From the NCBI GenBank assembly GCA_018333395.1, contig JAGXSQ010000100.1, positions 1 to 27,535 on the forward strand: a DNA stretch of 27,535 bases, in the 5' to 3' direction. The notes under the pieces are model-generated. The model ran no database searches and was not told the DNA's origin. It was given only the letters and a program-made list of their open reading frames with translations. Numbering within the stretch: the first letter of the stretch is position 1; every line of letters begins with the position of its first letter. The position numbers and the translations under genes were made by a program. The stretch is from Dethiobacter sp. Its GTDB lineage: Bacteria; Bacillota_D; Dethiobacteria; Dethiobacterales; Dethiobacteraceae. Shown piece by piece: positions 1 through 6,330 of the stretch.

Positions 1-1424
1 GTGCGCGCCACTTTCAGGATACGGTCATAGGCGCGGGCGCTTAAGTTAAGTCTCTGGAAGGCGTGGCGCATCAGATCGCGTCCTGCCGCATCTAATCGAC
101 AGCATTCTTCAACTTGCCGTGGACCCATCTGACCATTATGCGTGATCACCTCTTGAACGAAGCGCTGGCGTTGCCTGACCCGGGCGGCCTCTACTCGCTT
201 TTTGATTTCCCGGGACGGTTCGGCCGCTTCGGTACGGGTAACTTCTTCAAAGCGTAGGCGCGGCACCTCGACAAACAGGTCAAAGCGGTCCAGCAGTGGG
301 CCGGACAGCTTCTGCCGGTAGCGCTGCACCTGCCAGGCACTGCAGATGCACTCTGCAGTGGGGTCTGAGAGTAAGCCGCAAGGGCAAGGATTCAGAGAGG
401 CAATAAGCATAAACCGGGCGGGATAGGTATAGGTAGCCTGCAAACGCGTAACCGTAATTTCGCCATCCTCAAGCGGCTGGCGCAGTGCTTCCAGCGCCTC
501 CCGGCGAAACTCCGGCAACTCATCGAGGAAGAGAACACCGTTGTGAGACAGGCTCACTTCACCGGGGCGGGCCTGCCTGCCCCCACCACATAGAGCTGCT
601 TCCGTAACGGTGTGGTGTAGAAGGCGAAAAGGCCGCTGCGTAATTAAGAAGGCGTGGTCTTTTAGGTGTCCTGCGGCACTGTAAATTTTGGTTGTCTCCA
701 GAGCCTCGGCCTCACCTAACGCCGGCAGGATGGAGGGCAAACAGCGCGCCAGCATTGTCTTCCCGGCGCCTGGCGGCCCTGTCATCAGGACATTGTGCCC
801 ACCTGCGGCAGCTACTTCCAGGGCACGCTTGGCTCCAGCCTGCCCCTTGACCTGTGCAAAATCGGTGGCAGCGGATTCTTCGGGCATCTTCCTCGCTGAT
901 GGCGGTACAGCGGCTTGGCCGCCATGCAGAATGCCGATGGCCTCCTCCAGACTTCTAGCTGCCAATATTTCCATGTTTCCGACCAGTGAAGCTTCGCCGG
1001 CGTTCTCCAGCGGCAGCAGCACTTTCTTGAGGCCAGCATCACGGGCAGCAAGCACCATGGATAAGACACCGCGCACTGGACGGAGAGCCCCATCCAACGC
1101 CAGTTCGCCAAGAATAGCAAGGCCCTTTTCGCCAATCAGCACCTGACTGGAAGCGGACAAAACTCCACACGCCAGCGCCAGATCAAGTTGTGGTCCTTCT
1201 TTTTTCAGGTCAGCCGGAGCGAGATTAACCACAATCCGTTGCTTTGGAAATTCCAGACCGCTATTTTTAATCGCTGCCCGCACCCTATCCCTGGCTTCCC
1301 GCACTGCGGCATCAGGGAGTCCTACAATATCGAAACTGGGCAGCTGCGAAGAGAGAAATACTTCTACCCCCACCATCTTGCCCTCAATGCCGGCTACGGT
1401 ACAGCCAGTCACTCTGGCCAGCAT
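1..1424 (-). CDS. comM: ComM/YifB-family Mg-chelatase-like AAA+ ATPase (3' end cut by window edge)
   Basis: AAA+ ATPase of the YifB/ComM family. Characterised ComM proteins are hexameric helicases that promote branch migration during natural transformation; a role here is inferred from family only. The minus-strand reading frame is open from 1424 to base 1, about 474 residues, against about 505-510 for the family, so only about 35 C-terminal residues lie outside. Visible parts are the N-terminal ChlI-like domain (starts MLARVTGCTVAGIEGKMV, then SFDIVGLPDAAVREARDRV), Walker A GPPGAGKT near residue 215, Walker B in GVLFLDELPEFRRE, and a Cys cluster (NPCPCG ... CICS) typical of the family. ATG 1424 is chosen because GGTGA sits a few bases upstream and because the upstream in-frame ATG at 1445 would fall almost on the predicted transcription start. 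It is divergent from yqeY. It may be called magnesium chelatase in databases, but no cobalamin or chlorophyll role is implied. Confidence 0.93.
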   Translation of the reverse strand, partial: MLARVTGCTVAGIEGKMVGVEVFLSSQLPSFDIVGLPDAAVREARDRVRAAIKNSGLEFPKQRIVVNLAPADLKKEGPQLDLALACGVLSASSQVLIGEKGLAILGELALDGALRPVRGVLSMVLAARDAGLKKVLLPLENAGEASLVGNMEILAARSLEEAIGILHGGQAAVPPSARKMPEESAATDFAQVKGQAGAKRALEVAAAGGHNVLMTGPPGAGKTMLARCLPSILPALGEAEALETTKIYSAAGHLKDHAFLITQRPFRLLHHTVTEAALCGGGRQARPGEVSLSHNGVLFLDELPEFRREALEALRQPLEDGEITVTRLQATYTYPARFMLIASLNPCPCGLLSDPTAECICSAWQVQRYRQKLSGPLLDRFDLFVEVPRLRFEEVTRTEAAEPSREIKKRVEAARVRQRQRFVQEVITHNGQMGPRQVEECCRLDAAGRDLMRHAFQRLNLSARAYDRILKVAR

Positions 1425-1453
1425 CGACTTTTCACCACTTTCCATTTTTCTCC

Positions 1454-1482
1454 ACTATACCACAAACACGTGTTCTGGTCAA
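1454..1482 (-). promoter_or_regulatory. Sigma-A promoter of the comM-like gene with LexA-like box in the spacer
   Basis: On the minus strand TTGACC (1477-1482) and TATAGT (1454-1459) are separated by exactly 17 bp, a near-consensus vegetative promoter. The predicted start is about 1445-1448, leaving a roughly 22-base leader before ATG 1424. The spacer contains the perfect 10-bp palindrome AACACGTGTT (1465-1474). In its wider context, AGAACACGTGTTTG (1463-1476), this matches the Gram-positive LexA/SOS box consensus CGAACRNRYGTTYC at 12 of 14 positions. The promoter is directly visible; LexA control is inference. Confidence 0.7.
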
Positions 1483-1515
1483 GGGTGAAGAGGAGCCTTT
1501 GGAGGCGTTAGACAT

Positions 1516-1544
1516 TTGTATTTTCCTGCAGGTGGCAGTATAAT
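1516..1544 (+). promoter_or_regulatory. Candidate sigma-A promoter of yqeY
   Basis: A perfect TATAAT (1539-1544) lies 17 bp downstream of TTGTAT (1516-1521). The -35 is poor (three of six) but the -10 is consensus, and the predicted start is about 1551, some 20 bases before the yqeY ATG. It is back-to-back with the comM-like promoter. Confidence 0.5.
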
Positions 1545-1570
1545 GGAGCTAAAAATCTGGAGGGGTGAAA

Positions 1571-2005
1571 ATGCTAAACACAATCCAGGATGACATGAAA
1601 CGGTCGCTGAAGGCCGGGGAAAAAATGCGCTTGAGCACGTTGCGCATGTTGCTTGCCGCACTTAAAAACGAAAGCATTGAGAAACGTCACGAACTGTCCG
1701 AGGAGGAAATTTTCACCGTCGTCCAGCGGGAAATCAAGCTGCGCCGCCACGCCAGCGAAGAATTTAAAAAAGGGTTCCGAGATGACTTGGTACAGGAAGC
1801 GGAGCAGGAGATTATTATTCTTGAATCTTACCTGCCTCGTCAGTTAAGCGATGCGGAACTGCAGGCTCTGGCACAGCAGGTTGTGACGGAACTTAAGGCG
1901 ACACCTCGGGATTTTGGTAAGGCCATGAGGGAAATAATGCTTCTCATCAAGGGCCGGGCTGATGGCAAACGTGTGCAGGACATGCTCCGGCAGGTGCTGG
2001 GCTAA
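1571..2005 (+). CDS. yqeY: GatB/YqeY domain-containing protein
   Basis: Stand-alone YqeY protein, 144 residues, the usual length of about 145-150. It resembles the C-terminal tRNA-binding region of the amidotransferase subunit GatB. The precise cellular role of free-standing YqeY is not established; an RNA or tRNA-amidotransferase link is inferred from homology. Recognisable features are the N-terminal helix LNTIQDDMKRSLKAG, the LRMLLAALKN segment, ELSEEEIFTVVQREIKLRR, ESYLPRQLSDAEL, and the C-terminal GRADGKRVQDMLRQVL. ATG 1571 is preferred over the in-frame GTG at 1565 because GGAGGGG at 1559-1565 is then correctly spaced; the GTG lies inside that Shine-Dalgarno stretch. It is followed on the same strand, after 103 bases, by the exported CXXC protein, with no convincing terminator between, so co-transcription is possible. 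Confidence 0.93.
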   Translation: MLNTIQDDMKRSLKAGEKMRLSTLRMLLAALKNESIEKRHELSEEEIFTVVQREIKLRRHASEEFKKGFRDDLVQEAEQEIIILESYLPRQLSDAELQALAQQVVTELKATPRDFGKAMREIMLLIKGRADGKRVQDMLRQVLG

Positions 2006-2043
2006 ACACACCTCCACAGGTTTAAACAAGAATTTACAAAAAG

Positions 2044-2087
2044 TTTATAAACTGTTACTGGACGTCATAATACACTCCCCGTATAAT
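2044..2087 (+). promoter_or_regulatory. Candidate promoter region of the exported CXXC protein gene, with palindromes
   Basis: The 103-base gap after yqeY is AT-rich and has two overlapping promoter-like elements. A perfect TATAAT at 2082-2087 lacks a clear -35 box, and CATAAT at 2066-2071 is paired at 16 bp with TTTATA at 2044-2049. Perfect palindromes GTTTATAAAC (2043-2052) and GTTTAAAC (2020-2027) lie at or just upstream of the -35. These could be operators or chance AT-rich symmetry. Confidence 0.35.
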
Positions 2088-2108
2088 AAATACATGTGAG
2101 GTGGTTAT

Positions 2109-2537
2109 ATGCAGAAGAAAAACTTAATCATTATTGCTCTACTCCTCATCCTAGCCGGCGCACTCGTTTATCCTCTCCTAACCGGGGGAGGGCAAGGGGA
2201 GGCGGCTGCAGGTGTCAAGGATGTAACGGCGAACCCCAGCGGGTTTCTTGGTCCGCTGGTCATCAATGGCCATGTTGGTGATGTCAACGCAGCAGACGGT
2301 GTGATTATGTTGGTGGATGACGGCTGTGTCAGTTGCCAAATTCCGGTTCTAGTACCTTTTACCACCGAACAACAGGCTAAATTTGAGGTGGACACACTTT
2401 ACAGCGGCATATTACCTGCGGTGGGTGAAACAGTAACGGTCCACGGAACACTGAAACAGCAAGAAGGGTACTTTATTTTCGACGTAGAAAAGATCACCCG
2501 CGATGGGCAAGTTATCATCAGCAAGGCCAAAAGTTAG
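2109..2537 (+). CDS. Exported, membrane-anchored small protein with CXXC motif, function unknown
   Basis: I do not recognise a family for this 142-residue protein. Residues 5-24 form a strong hydrophobic segment after MQKKN, so it is either a signal peptide or an N-terminal anchor, with no obvious lipobox Cys. The rest is a compact, probably extracytoplasmic beta-rich domain of about 110 residues. It holds one Cys-X-X-Cys (CVSC, residues 73-76) inside the segment MLVDDGCVSCQIPVLVPF. The later part (YSGILPAVGETVTVHGTL, then GYFIFDVEKI) has the alternating strand pattern of an OB fold and vaguely recalls CcmE-like chaperones, but the CcmE heme-binding His motif is not visible. ATG 2109 follows GAGGTGG (2098-2104). 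A strong terminator comes right after the stop. Possible roles are metal or thiol binding outside the membrane; this is a guess. Confidence 0.85.
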   Translation: MQKKNLIIIALLLILAGALVYPLLTGGGQGEAAAGVKDVTANPSGFLGPLVINGHVGDVNAADGVIMLVDDGCVSCQIPVLVPFTTEQQAKFEVDTLYSGILPAVGETVTVHGTLKQQEGYFIFDVEKITRDGQVIISKAKS

Positions 2538-2550
2538 CGGTATATTATGT

Positions 2551-2588
2551 AAAGTAGCGGGGAGCTTTAAAGCTCCCCGCTACTTTTT
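2551..2588. terminator. Bidirectional intrinsic terminator, perfect 36-bp palindrome
   Basis: Bases 2551-2586 are a perfect palindrome: an 18-bp arm AAAGTAGCGGGGAGCTTT and its exact complement, with a GC-rich core and A/T runs at both ends. It sits in the 60-base gap between the convergent CXXC-protein gene and the SleB-like gene and can stop transcription from both sides. The uridine tract is TTTTT on the plus strand (2584-2588). Confidence 0.88.
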
Positions 2589-2597
2589 CCATCAGCC

Positions 2598-3401
2598 TTA
2601 TCTAAAAAAGATATGTTGCCCGATGGTCACCGTGGGCTGTTGCGCACGCACCCACTGGTTGTTGGTCTTACGTGGGTTGTAAAACCCTAGCGCTCCAAGT
2701 GAAGGGTCTCGCCCGGTTAAGGCTTCCTGCACCGCGCGCCGAGCACTTTCATTGGCCGGCAAGTTGATTCGACCGTCCAAAACAGGGCTGTACTGATAGA
2801 AACCGCCTACTACCTGGAAGATGACCGCGGAGAGCGTATTGGGATATAGCGGACTTCTGATCCTGTTAAGGACAGAAGCAGCTACAGCTACCTGCCCTTC
2901 AAACGGCTCTCCGGCCGCCTCGGAATGAACGAGCCTAGCAAAAAGGTCCAGCTCGGCAGGCGAAAAGTTAAACAATGCTGCCGGCGGCGTAGGAGCCGCT
3001 ACCGGCTGCGCCCTAGGCGGAACAACAGCGGGCGGTGTACTTGGTCGCGGGGTAGGCGTTACGGCAGCCTGTCCACCTTGCCTGGCAGGGGGCGCTGCTC
3101 TCCGAGCGACTGTAGATGCGCTCGATGCATTTACCGCTGCCGCAGTATTGCCAACTGGAACTGCCCTTGTTGCTCTGCGGCTGTCTCGTGGCAGCATCGC
3201 CGCATCACTGACCTTAAAAAAACTGACTCTCAGCAACGGGGCTTGACGCCACAAAAACCTCTGTTGCCTTACGCCTGCCGGGCTACTAAATCCCCGCATA
3301 AACGTGCTGCCATTCAGACTAAACGCTTGCGCTAGCCCGGCTGACGACAATACCATAACCATAATCAATACAATAACCTGAACAAACGACGACCTCTTCA
3401 T
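2598..3401 (-). CDS. Secreted cell-wall hydrolase, SleB/CwlJ type
   Basis: A 267-residue exported peptidoglycan hydrolase. The signal peptide is residues 1 to about 26 (hydrophobic VQVIVLIMVMVLSSAGLAQA). Next come a low-complexity Arg/Ala region and a Pro/Ala-rich linker (about residues 95-140). The SleB/Hydrolase_2 catalytic domain occupies about 145-267: FSPAELDLFARLVHSEAAGE, GQVAVAASVLNRI, FYQYSPVLDG and GALGFYNPRK. The Glu in HSEAAGE matches the family catalytic Glu. It has no N-terminal PG-binding repeat as in B. subtilis SleB, so I avoid the symbol: it could act in spore-cortex lysis during germination or in vegetative wall turnover. The ATG at 3401 follows AGGAGG. A c-di-AMP riboswitch forms its leader, which favours a wall-homeostasis role; ydaO-class switches commonly control wall hydrolases and potassium transport. 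Confidence 0.9.
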   Translation of the reverse strand: MKRSSFVQVIVLIMVMVLSSAGLAQAFSLNGSTFMRGFSSPAGVRQQRFLWRQAPLLRVSFFKVSDAAMLPRDSRRATRAVPVGNTAAAVNASSASTVARRAAPPARQGGQAAVTPTPRPSTPPAVVPPRAQPVAAPTPPAALFNFSPAELDLFARLVHSEAAGEPFEGQVAVAASVLNRIRSPLYPNTLSAVIFQVVGGFYQYSPVLDGRINLPANESARRAVQEALTGRDPSLGALGFYNPRKTNNQWVRAQQPTVTIGQHIFFR

Positions 3402-3416
3402 GCTCTGACCTCCTTA

Positions 3417-3540
3417 TGCGCCTCCGGGGTTAGCTGACGGGTTTGGGCTGGAGCGCCCTTCCTTTTTTCAAGGTTTCACCCCACAAAAGTGGTTCCCCCG
3501 TACCCCCTGTTTACAGGGAGATTCGGCTTTCTGGCATGCA
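3417..3540 (-). ncRNA. c-di-AMP riboswitch (ydaO/yuaA class) in the hydrolase leader
   Basis: The minus strand carries the hallmark conserved blocks of this class in order. They are AGCCGAAUC (about 3521-3529), GGGGGAACCAC (about 3489-3499), GUGGGGUGAAACC (about 3473-3485), and AACCCGUCAGCUAACCCC (about 3426-3443), the last closing with GGAGGC. The transcript would start at about 3541 from the promoter at 3548-3577, so the aptamer fills the whole leader. The last conserved block lies only a few bases before the AGGAGG Shine-Dalgarno at about 3408-3413. I see no terminator hairpin between aptamer and ATG, so control may be at ribosome access; the class usually turns expression off when c-di-AMP is high. 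Boundaries are approximate. Confidence 0.85.
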
Positions 3541-3547
3541 TGTGACT

Positions 3548-3577
3548 ATTATAAAGCATTGTAACAGGTTTAGACAA
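3548..3577 (-). promoter_or_regulatory. Sigma-A promoter of the riboswitch-hydrolase unit
   Basis: Minus-strand TATAAT (3548-3553) with TTGTCT (3572-3577) at 18 bp. The predicted start falls at about 3541, exactly at the 5' edge of the riboswitch, so two independent signals agree. Confidence 0.6.
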
Positions 3578-3730
3578 AGCGGCTGGACAAGCCAGATAGC
3601 GGCACAGGCTTCGAGACATGCTCGTTATGTTAACAAGCGGAGAATCTTATATAGATCCTCTAACTAAAGGTTGTTCCCATGGGAATACCATAATTAACTT
3701 TTTTTAATATGATTAAGTTTCCATAATAAA
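3578..3730. other. Intergenic stretch with a 12-bp palindrome, no gene seen
   Basis: The space between the hydrolase start (3401) and the yraN stop (3753) is 351 bases. Riboswitch, promoter and yraN terminator explain the two ends. The middle is AT-rich and has no supported ORF or RNA motif. The only structure is the perfect palindrome TTCCCATGGGAA (3674-3685), flanked by near-matching GGTTG and TACC, and followed downstream by a run of seven T (about 3699-3707). It might be an operator or a weak plus-strand hairpin. Confidence 0.4.
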
Positions 3731-3750
3731 TAAAGACGGCTTCGCCGTCC
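3731..3750 (-). terminator. Intrinsic terminator after yraN
   Basis: On the minus strand, immediately after the yraN stop (3753-3755), a GACGGC/GCCGTC stem with a GAA loop (3735-3749) is followed by TTTATTTATTA. It ends the long minus-strand gene series. The stem is only 6 bp and the T tract is interrupted, but the position is ideal. Confidence 0.75.
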
Positions 3751-3752
3751 CT

Positions 3753-4091
3753 TTAAAAAGCATTTTTGATTAACTGGATCTCATTATTTTGGAGATCTAC
3801 CGCCGCTACGTCGAAGCGGTAGGCCGGTGCGGTGCGTCCGGTGGCACTAATGTAGCTAAGCGCCAGTGTCCGCAAACGCTCCTGTTTGAGGCGATCGACA
3901 GCCTCTGCCGGCGTACCGTAACGCTCAGAACGCCGCGCTTTTACTTCGATAAAAACGAGCGTTTCTCCTTCGTAAGCTACAATATCTATTTCTCCCTGCG
4001 CGCAACGCCAGTTGCGAGCTAGAATTTCATAACCGCTTCCGTGCAGGTAGGAGGCTGTCAGATCCTCGCCGCGCCTACCAAGGCTCTTCAT
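3753..4091 (-). CDS. yraN: UPF0102 family endonuclease-like protein YraN
   Basis: A 112-residue YraN protein with the restriction-endonuclease-like fold of UPF0102. The cellular role is unproven; the family resembles Holliday-junction resolvases. Conserved blocks are LGRRGEDLTASYL (residues 3-15), the putative metal-binding core GEIDIVAYEGETLVFIEVK with its D and ExK, and YGTPAEAVDRLKQERL. A longer frame is open upstream to 4205, but ATG 4091 gives the normal family N terminus, is preceded by GGAGGAG, and overlaps the rnhB 3' end by 17 bases. The extra upstream residues would be an rnhB shadow. It is the last gene of the rbgA-rnhB-yraN cluster, a very common order in Firmicutes. Confidence 0.93.
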   Translation of the reverse strand: MKSLGRRGEDLTASYLHGSGYEILARNWRCAQGEIDIVAYEGETLVFIEVKARRSERYGTPAEAVDRLKQERLRTLALSYISATGRTAPAYRFDVAAVDLQNNEIQLIKNAF

Positions 4092-4848
4092 GCGGCTCCT
4101 CCGATCTGCACAGGAAAGACTTGCGATGCAAGGGACAGGCGCCAAGCTCAGCCAGCGCCTGGCGGTGCTCCGGCGTAGCGTAGCCTTTATGTTTAGCGAA
4201 GCCATAGCCCGGAAAATCTCTGTCCATTGCTAGCGTTAGGCGATCCCTCGTCACCTTGGCCACAATCGAGGCAGCAGCCACAGACTGGGAAAGTCGGTCT
4301 CCACCGATGATGGCTTGCTGCCGGGATTCGAAGCCGTCCACCTGCAAAGCATCGAGCAAAATAAAGTCCGGTTTGATGGAAAGCGAAGCGAGCGCCCGGT
4401 ACATGGCTAGGCGAGTAGCCTGCAGGATGTTTATCTCATCAATTTCCGACACATCACCGTGGCCTATAGACCAGGCTACGGATCTGGCAGTAATTTCCTG
4501 GAACAACTTTTCCCGTTTGCCTGGCGTGAGCAGCTTGGAATCGTTCAGGCCAGGCAGCCAGATTTCCGCAGGCAGGATTACCGCTGCGGCAATAACAGGT
4601 CCCGCCAGCGGCCCTCTCCCCGCTTCATCCACACCAGCAATGTATGTATAGCCCTTCTTCTGGGCCTGGCGCTCGTAAGACAACATCGACTCTAGACGCT
4701 CCCGCTCCCTCCGGCCAGTCTCCCTCAGCGCAAAGGCGCGAGCCACGGCATGCCTCACACCGGCACGCTCGTCCTTAGACAAGTGGTTTAGCTCCTCAGC
4801 CGAAACTTCGTTTTCATTCAGGTAGCGGCAGAGTGCCGCCACCGTCAT
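4075..4848 (-). CDS. rnhB: Ribonuclease HII
   Basis: Cuts RNA in RNA/DNA hybrids, including single ribonucleotides in DNA. With ATG 4848 the protein has 257 residues, near the 255 of B. subtilis RnhB. It starts with the Firmicutes-type helical N-terminal extension (residues 1-65), then the catalytic domain: GVDEAGRGPLAGPV (Asp74, Glu75 as metal ligands), LNDSKLLTPGKRE, the Asp of FILLDALQVDG, and SVAAASIVAKVTRD. The start is uncertain: GTG codons at 4872 and 4863 are also in frame, and the Shine-Dalgarno candidates there are weak. All options overlap the rbgA 3' end (35 bases for ATG 4848), so translation is probably coupled. It is followed by yraN. Confidence 0.93.
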   Translation of the reverse strand: MTVAALCRYLNENEVSAEELNHLSKDERAGVRHAVARAFALRETGRRERERLESMLSYERQAQKKGYTYIAGVDEAGRGPLAGPVIAAAVILPAEIWLPGLNDSKLLTPGKREKLFQEITARSVAWSIGHGDVSEIDEINILQATRLAMYRALASLSIKPDFILLDALQVDGFESRQQAIIGGDRLSQSVAAASIVAKVTRDRLTLAMDRDFPGYGFAKHKGYATPEHRQALAELGACPLHRKSFLCRSEEPHEEPW

Positions 4849-5701
4849 CTTGGCAAGGACCACCAACCTCACCTTCCTTCAGCCCCTCAGGGCGCTCCAG
4901 ACTAATTCGACCCAGACGACCTTCCCGAAAATCCTTCACCAACTGCCGGGCGGCAGCCTCCAGGTCAACCCCTCCACCTTTAAGCAGACAGCCTCGGCGC
5001 CGACCTACTTCAGCAAGCAACTCCAGCGGTTCAAAGCTAAGGTCTGTTAGAGCATAACGGTCTTGCAGGTTGGATCGCGCTTGCTGAAGTAAAAAATCGA
5101 TCGTTTCTTTACCGAGCTGCAGAATATCCAGAACTTCACTTTTTACTGCTCCGGTCAGCGCCAGAGCAAAAGCCTGTTCACTGGTTGTAATTTTAGGCCA
5201 TAGCATCCCTGGCGTATCTAGGACTTCGAAGCCATCCTGGACATGAACCCATTGCTTGTCCCGGGTGATGCCCGGTTTGTCACCTGTAATAGTTACACGC
5301 CTGCCCGTCAATCGGTTAATCAATGATGATTTTCCCACGTTGGGAATGCCTACTACTATCAGCCGGAGCGGTCTTGCAACACGCCTTTTGGGTAGCCTAG
5401 TCAACTCACCAAGCAGTCTTTTGATGCCCTCTCCGGAGGCGGCGTTGACCGTGGCTACCACCAGATATTCCTTGCGCAATTCTTTAAGCCATAAGTCCGT
5501 CACTGCTGGGTCTGCCAGGTCAGCTTTAGTTAAGGCCGCCACAAGAGGTCTGGCGGCCAGTAGCGTACGAATATCTGGATTGCGGCTGCTGGCTGGAATG
5601 CGGGCATCTAACACTTCTATAACGGCATCCACCAACTTGAGATTCTCACGCAGCAACCTCTTTGCTTTGGCCATTTGGCCAGGATACCACTGTATTTCCA
5701 T
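4814..5701 (-). CDS. rbgA: Ribosome biogenesis GTPase RbgA (YlqF)
   Basis: Circularly permuted GTPase required for late assembly of the 50S ribosomal subunit. It has 295 residues, normal for the family. The permuted motif order is visible: DARIPASSRNP (33-42), G4 at LTKADL (57-62), G1 VGIPNVGKSSLINR (117-130), G2-region KPGITRD (142-148), and G3 DTPG (162-165). A helical C-terminal domain follows that binds the ribosome. The G4 motif reads TKAD instead of the usual NKxD, a conservative change also known in other GTPases. The N terminus MEIQWYPGQMAKAKR is typical, which supports ATG 5701. The Shine-Dalgarno is weak (GGTGGAT, rather far upstream). It lies 25 bases after lepB and overlaps rnhB. 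Confidence 0.95.
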   Translation of the reverse strand: MEIQWYPGQMAKAKRLLRENLKLVDAVIEVLDARIPASSRNPDIRTLLAARPLVAALTKADLADPAVTDLWLKELRKEYLVVATVNAASGEGIKRLLGELTRLPKRRVARPLRLIVVGIPNVGKSSLINRLTGRRVTITGDKPGITRDKQWVHVQDGFEVLDTPGMLWPKITTSEQAFALALTGAVKSEVLDILQLGKETIDFLLQQARSNLQDRYALTDLSFEPLELLAEVGRRRGCLLKGGGVDLEAAARQLVKDFREGRLGRISLERPEGLKEGEVGGPCQDDGGGTLPLPE

Positions 5702-5726
5702 AAATTGCTTTATCCACCATCACTCT

Positions 5727-6251
5727 TTAAAGTTGTCCGACAGCCCTGGCCTCACCAAGCGGCCAGAAAACCAACACTGCTTTCCCTTTTAGCCGCTCAA
5801 TAGGAACAAACCCCACGCTGGGATGCCGGCTATCCATGCTGTTATTGCGGTTATCGCCCAAAACGAACACCGTCCCCTCCGGCACAACGACCGGACCGAA
5901 AGGTTCCGTGGCTTGTTCCAGCACATATGGCTCGTTAATTCGCTGCCTATCTACATATACGCCCTCTGCACCAACCCGTACTTCGTCACCAGGCACGCCT
6001 ATCACTCGCTTTATGAAATCACGACGGTTCGTGGCTCTAAAGACAAAAACCTCACCACGCTGCGGTTCTCGGTAGTAAAGATGCACCTTGCTGACAATCA
6101 GCCGTTCCCGGTCATGCAATGTCGGCAGCATCGACTGCCCCTGAACAAGAAAGACTTCTACAAAAAAAGTTCTGATGACCAGAGCCAGAAAAACGGCTAT
6201 CAGGATTGACCTTATCCATTCCCACGCTTCTTTTTTCTCCATGTTGTTCAT
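5727..6251 (-). CDS. lepB: Signal peptidase I
   Basis: Membrane-bound serine protease that removes signal peptides from Sec-exported proteins. With ATG 6251 it has 174 residues, typical of the small Gram-positive type. There is a short cytoplasmic N terminus, one transmembrane segment (about residues 13-32), then the catalytic Ser40 in GQSMLPTL and the Lys81 general base in RRDFIKRVIGVPGD. The C-terminal box GDNRNNSMDSRHPSVGFVP is intact. An upstream ATG at 6296 is in frame but would start inside the region right after the rplS terminator and has no Shine-Dalgarno; 6251 (or ATG 6242) gives the family N terminus. It lies downstream of the rplS terminator, so it depends on read-through or an unseen promoter. 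Confidence 0.95.
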   Translation of the reverse strand: MNNMEKKEAWEWIRSILIAVFLALVIRTFFVEVFLVQGQSMLPTLHDRERLIVSKVHLYYREPQRGEVFVFRATNRRDFIKRVIGVPGDEVRVGAEGVYVDRQRINEPYVLEQATEPFGPVVVPEGTVFVLGDNRNNSMDSRHPSVGFVPIERLKGKAVLVFWPLGEARAVGQL

Positions 6252-6300
6252 GCGGTTCTGACCATTCCTTTCCAACGAAAACTGCCATGACGCCATGATG

Positions 6301-6324
6301 AAAAAAGGGACTGTGGGACAGTCC
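6301..6324 (-). terminator. Intrinsic terminator after rplS
   Basis: On the minus strand GGACTG-TCCCA-CAGTCC (6308-6324) is followed by CTTTTTT (6301-6307). The opposite side has a run of A, so it could also work in reverse. It lies seven bases past the rplS stop codon and precedes lepB. Confidence 0.85.
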
Positions 6325-6330
6325 TTTTTT

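Noticed and set aside
688..1146. 152-residue plus-strand ORF
   Set aside because: Antisense shadow of the ComM-like gene; its low-complexity Ser/Ala/Arg composition is typical of a shadow frame, and no ribosome binding site is seen.
2019..2052. Palindromes GTTTAAAC and GTTTATAAAC as a possible operator pair
   Set aside because: Kept only as a note in the promoter entry; short AT-rich palindromes are frequent by chance and no known regulator motif fits.
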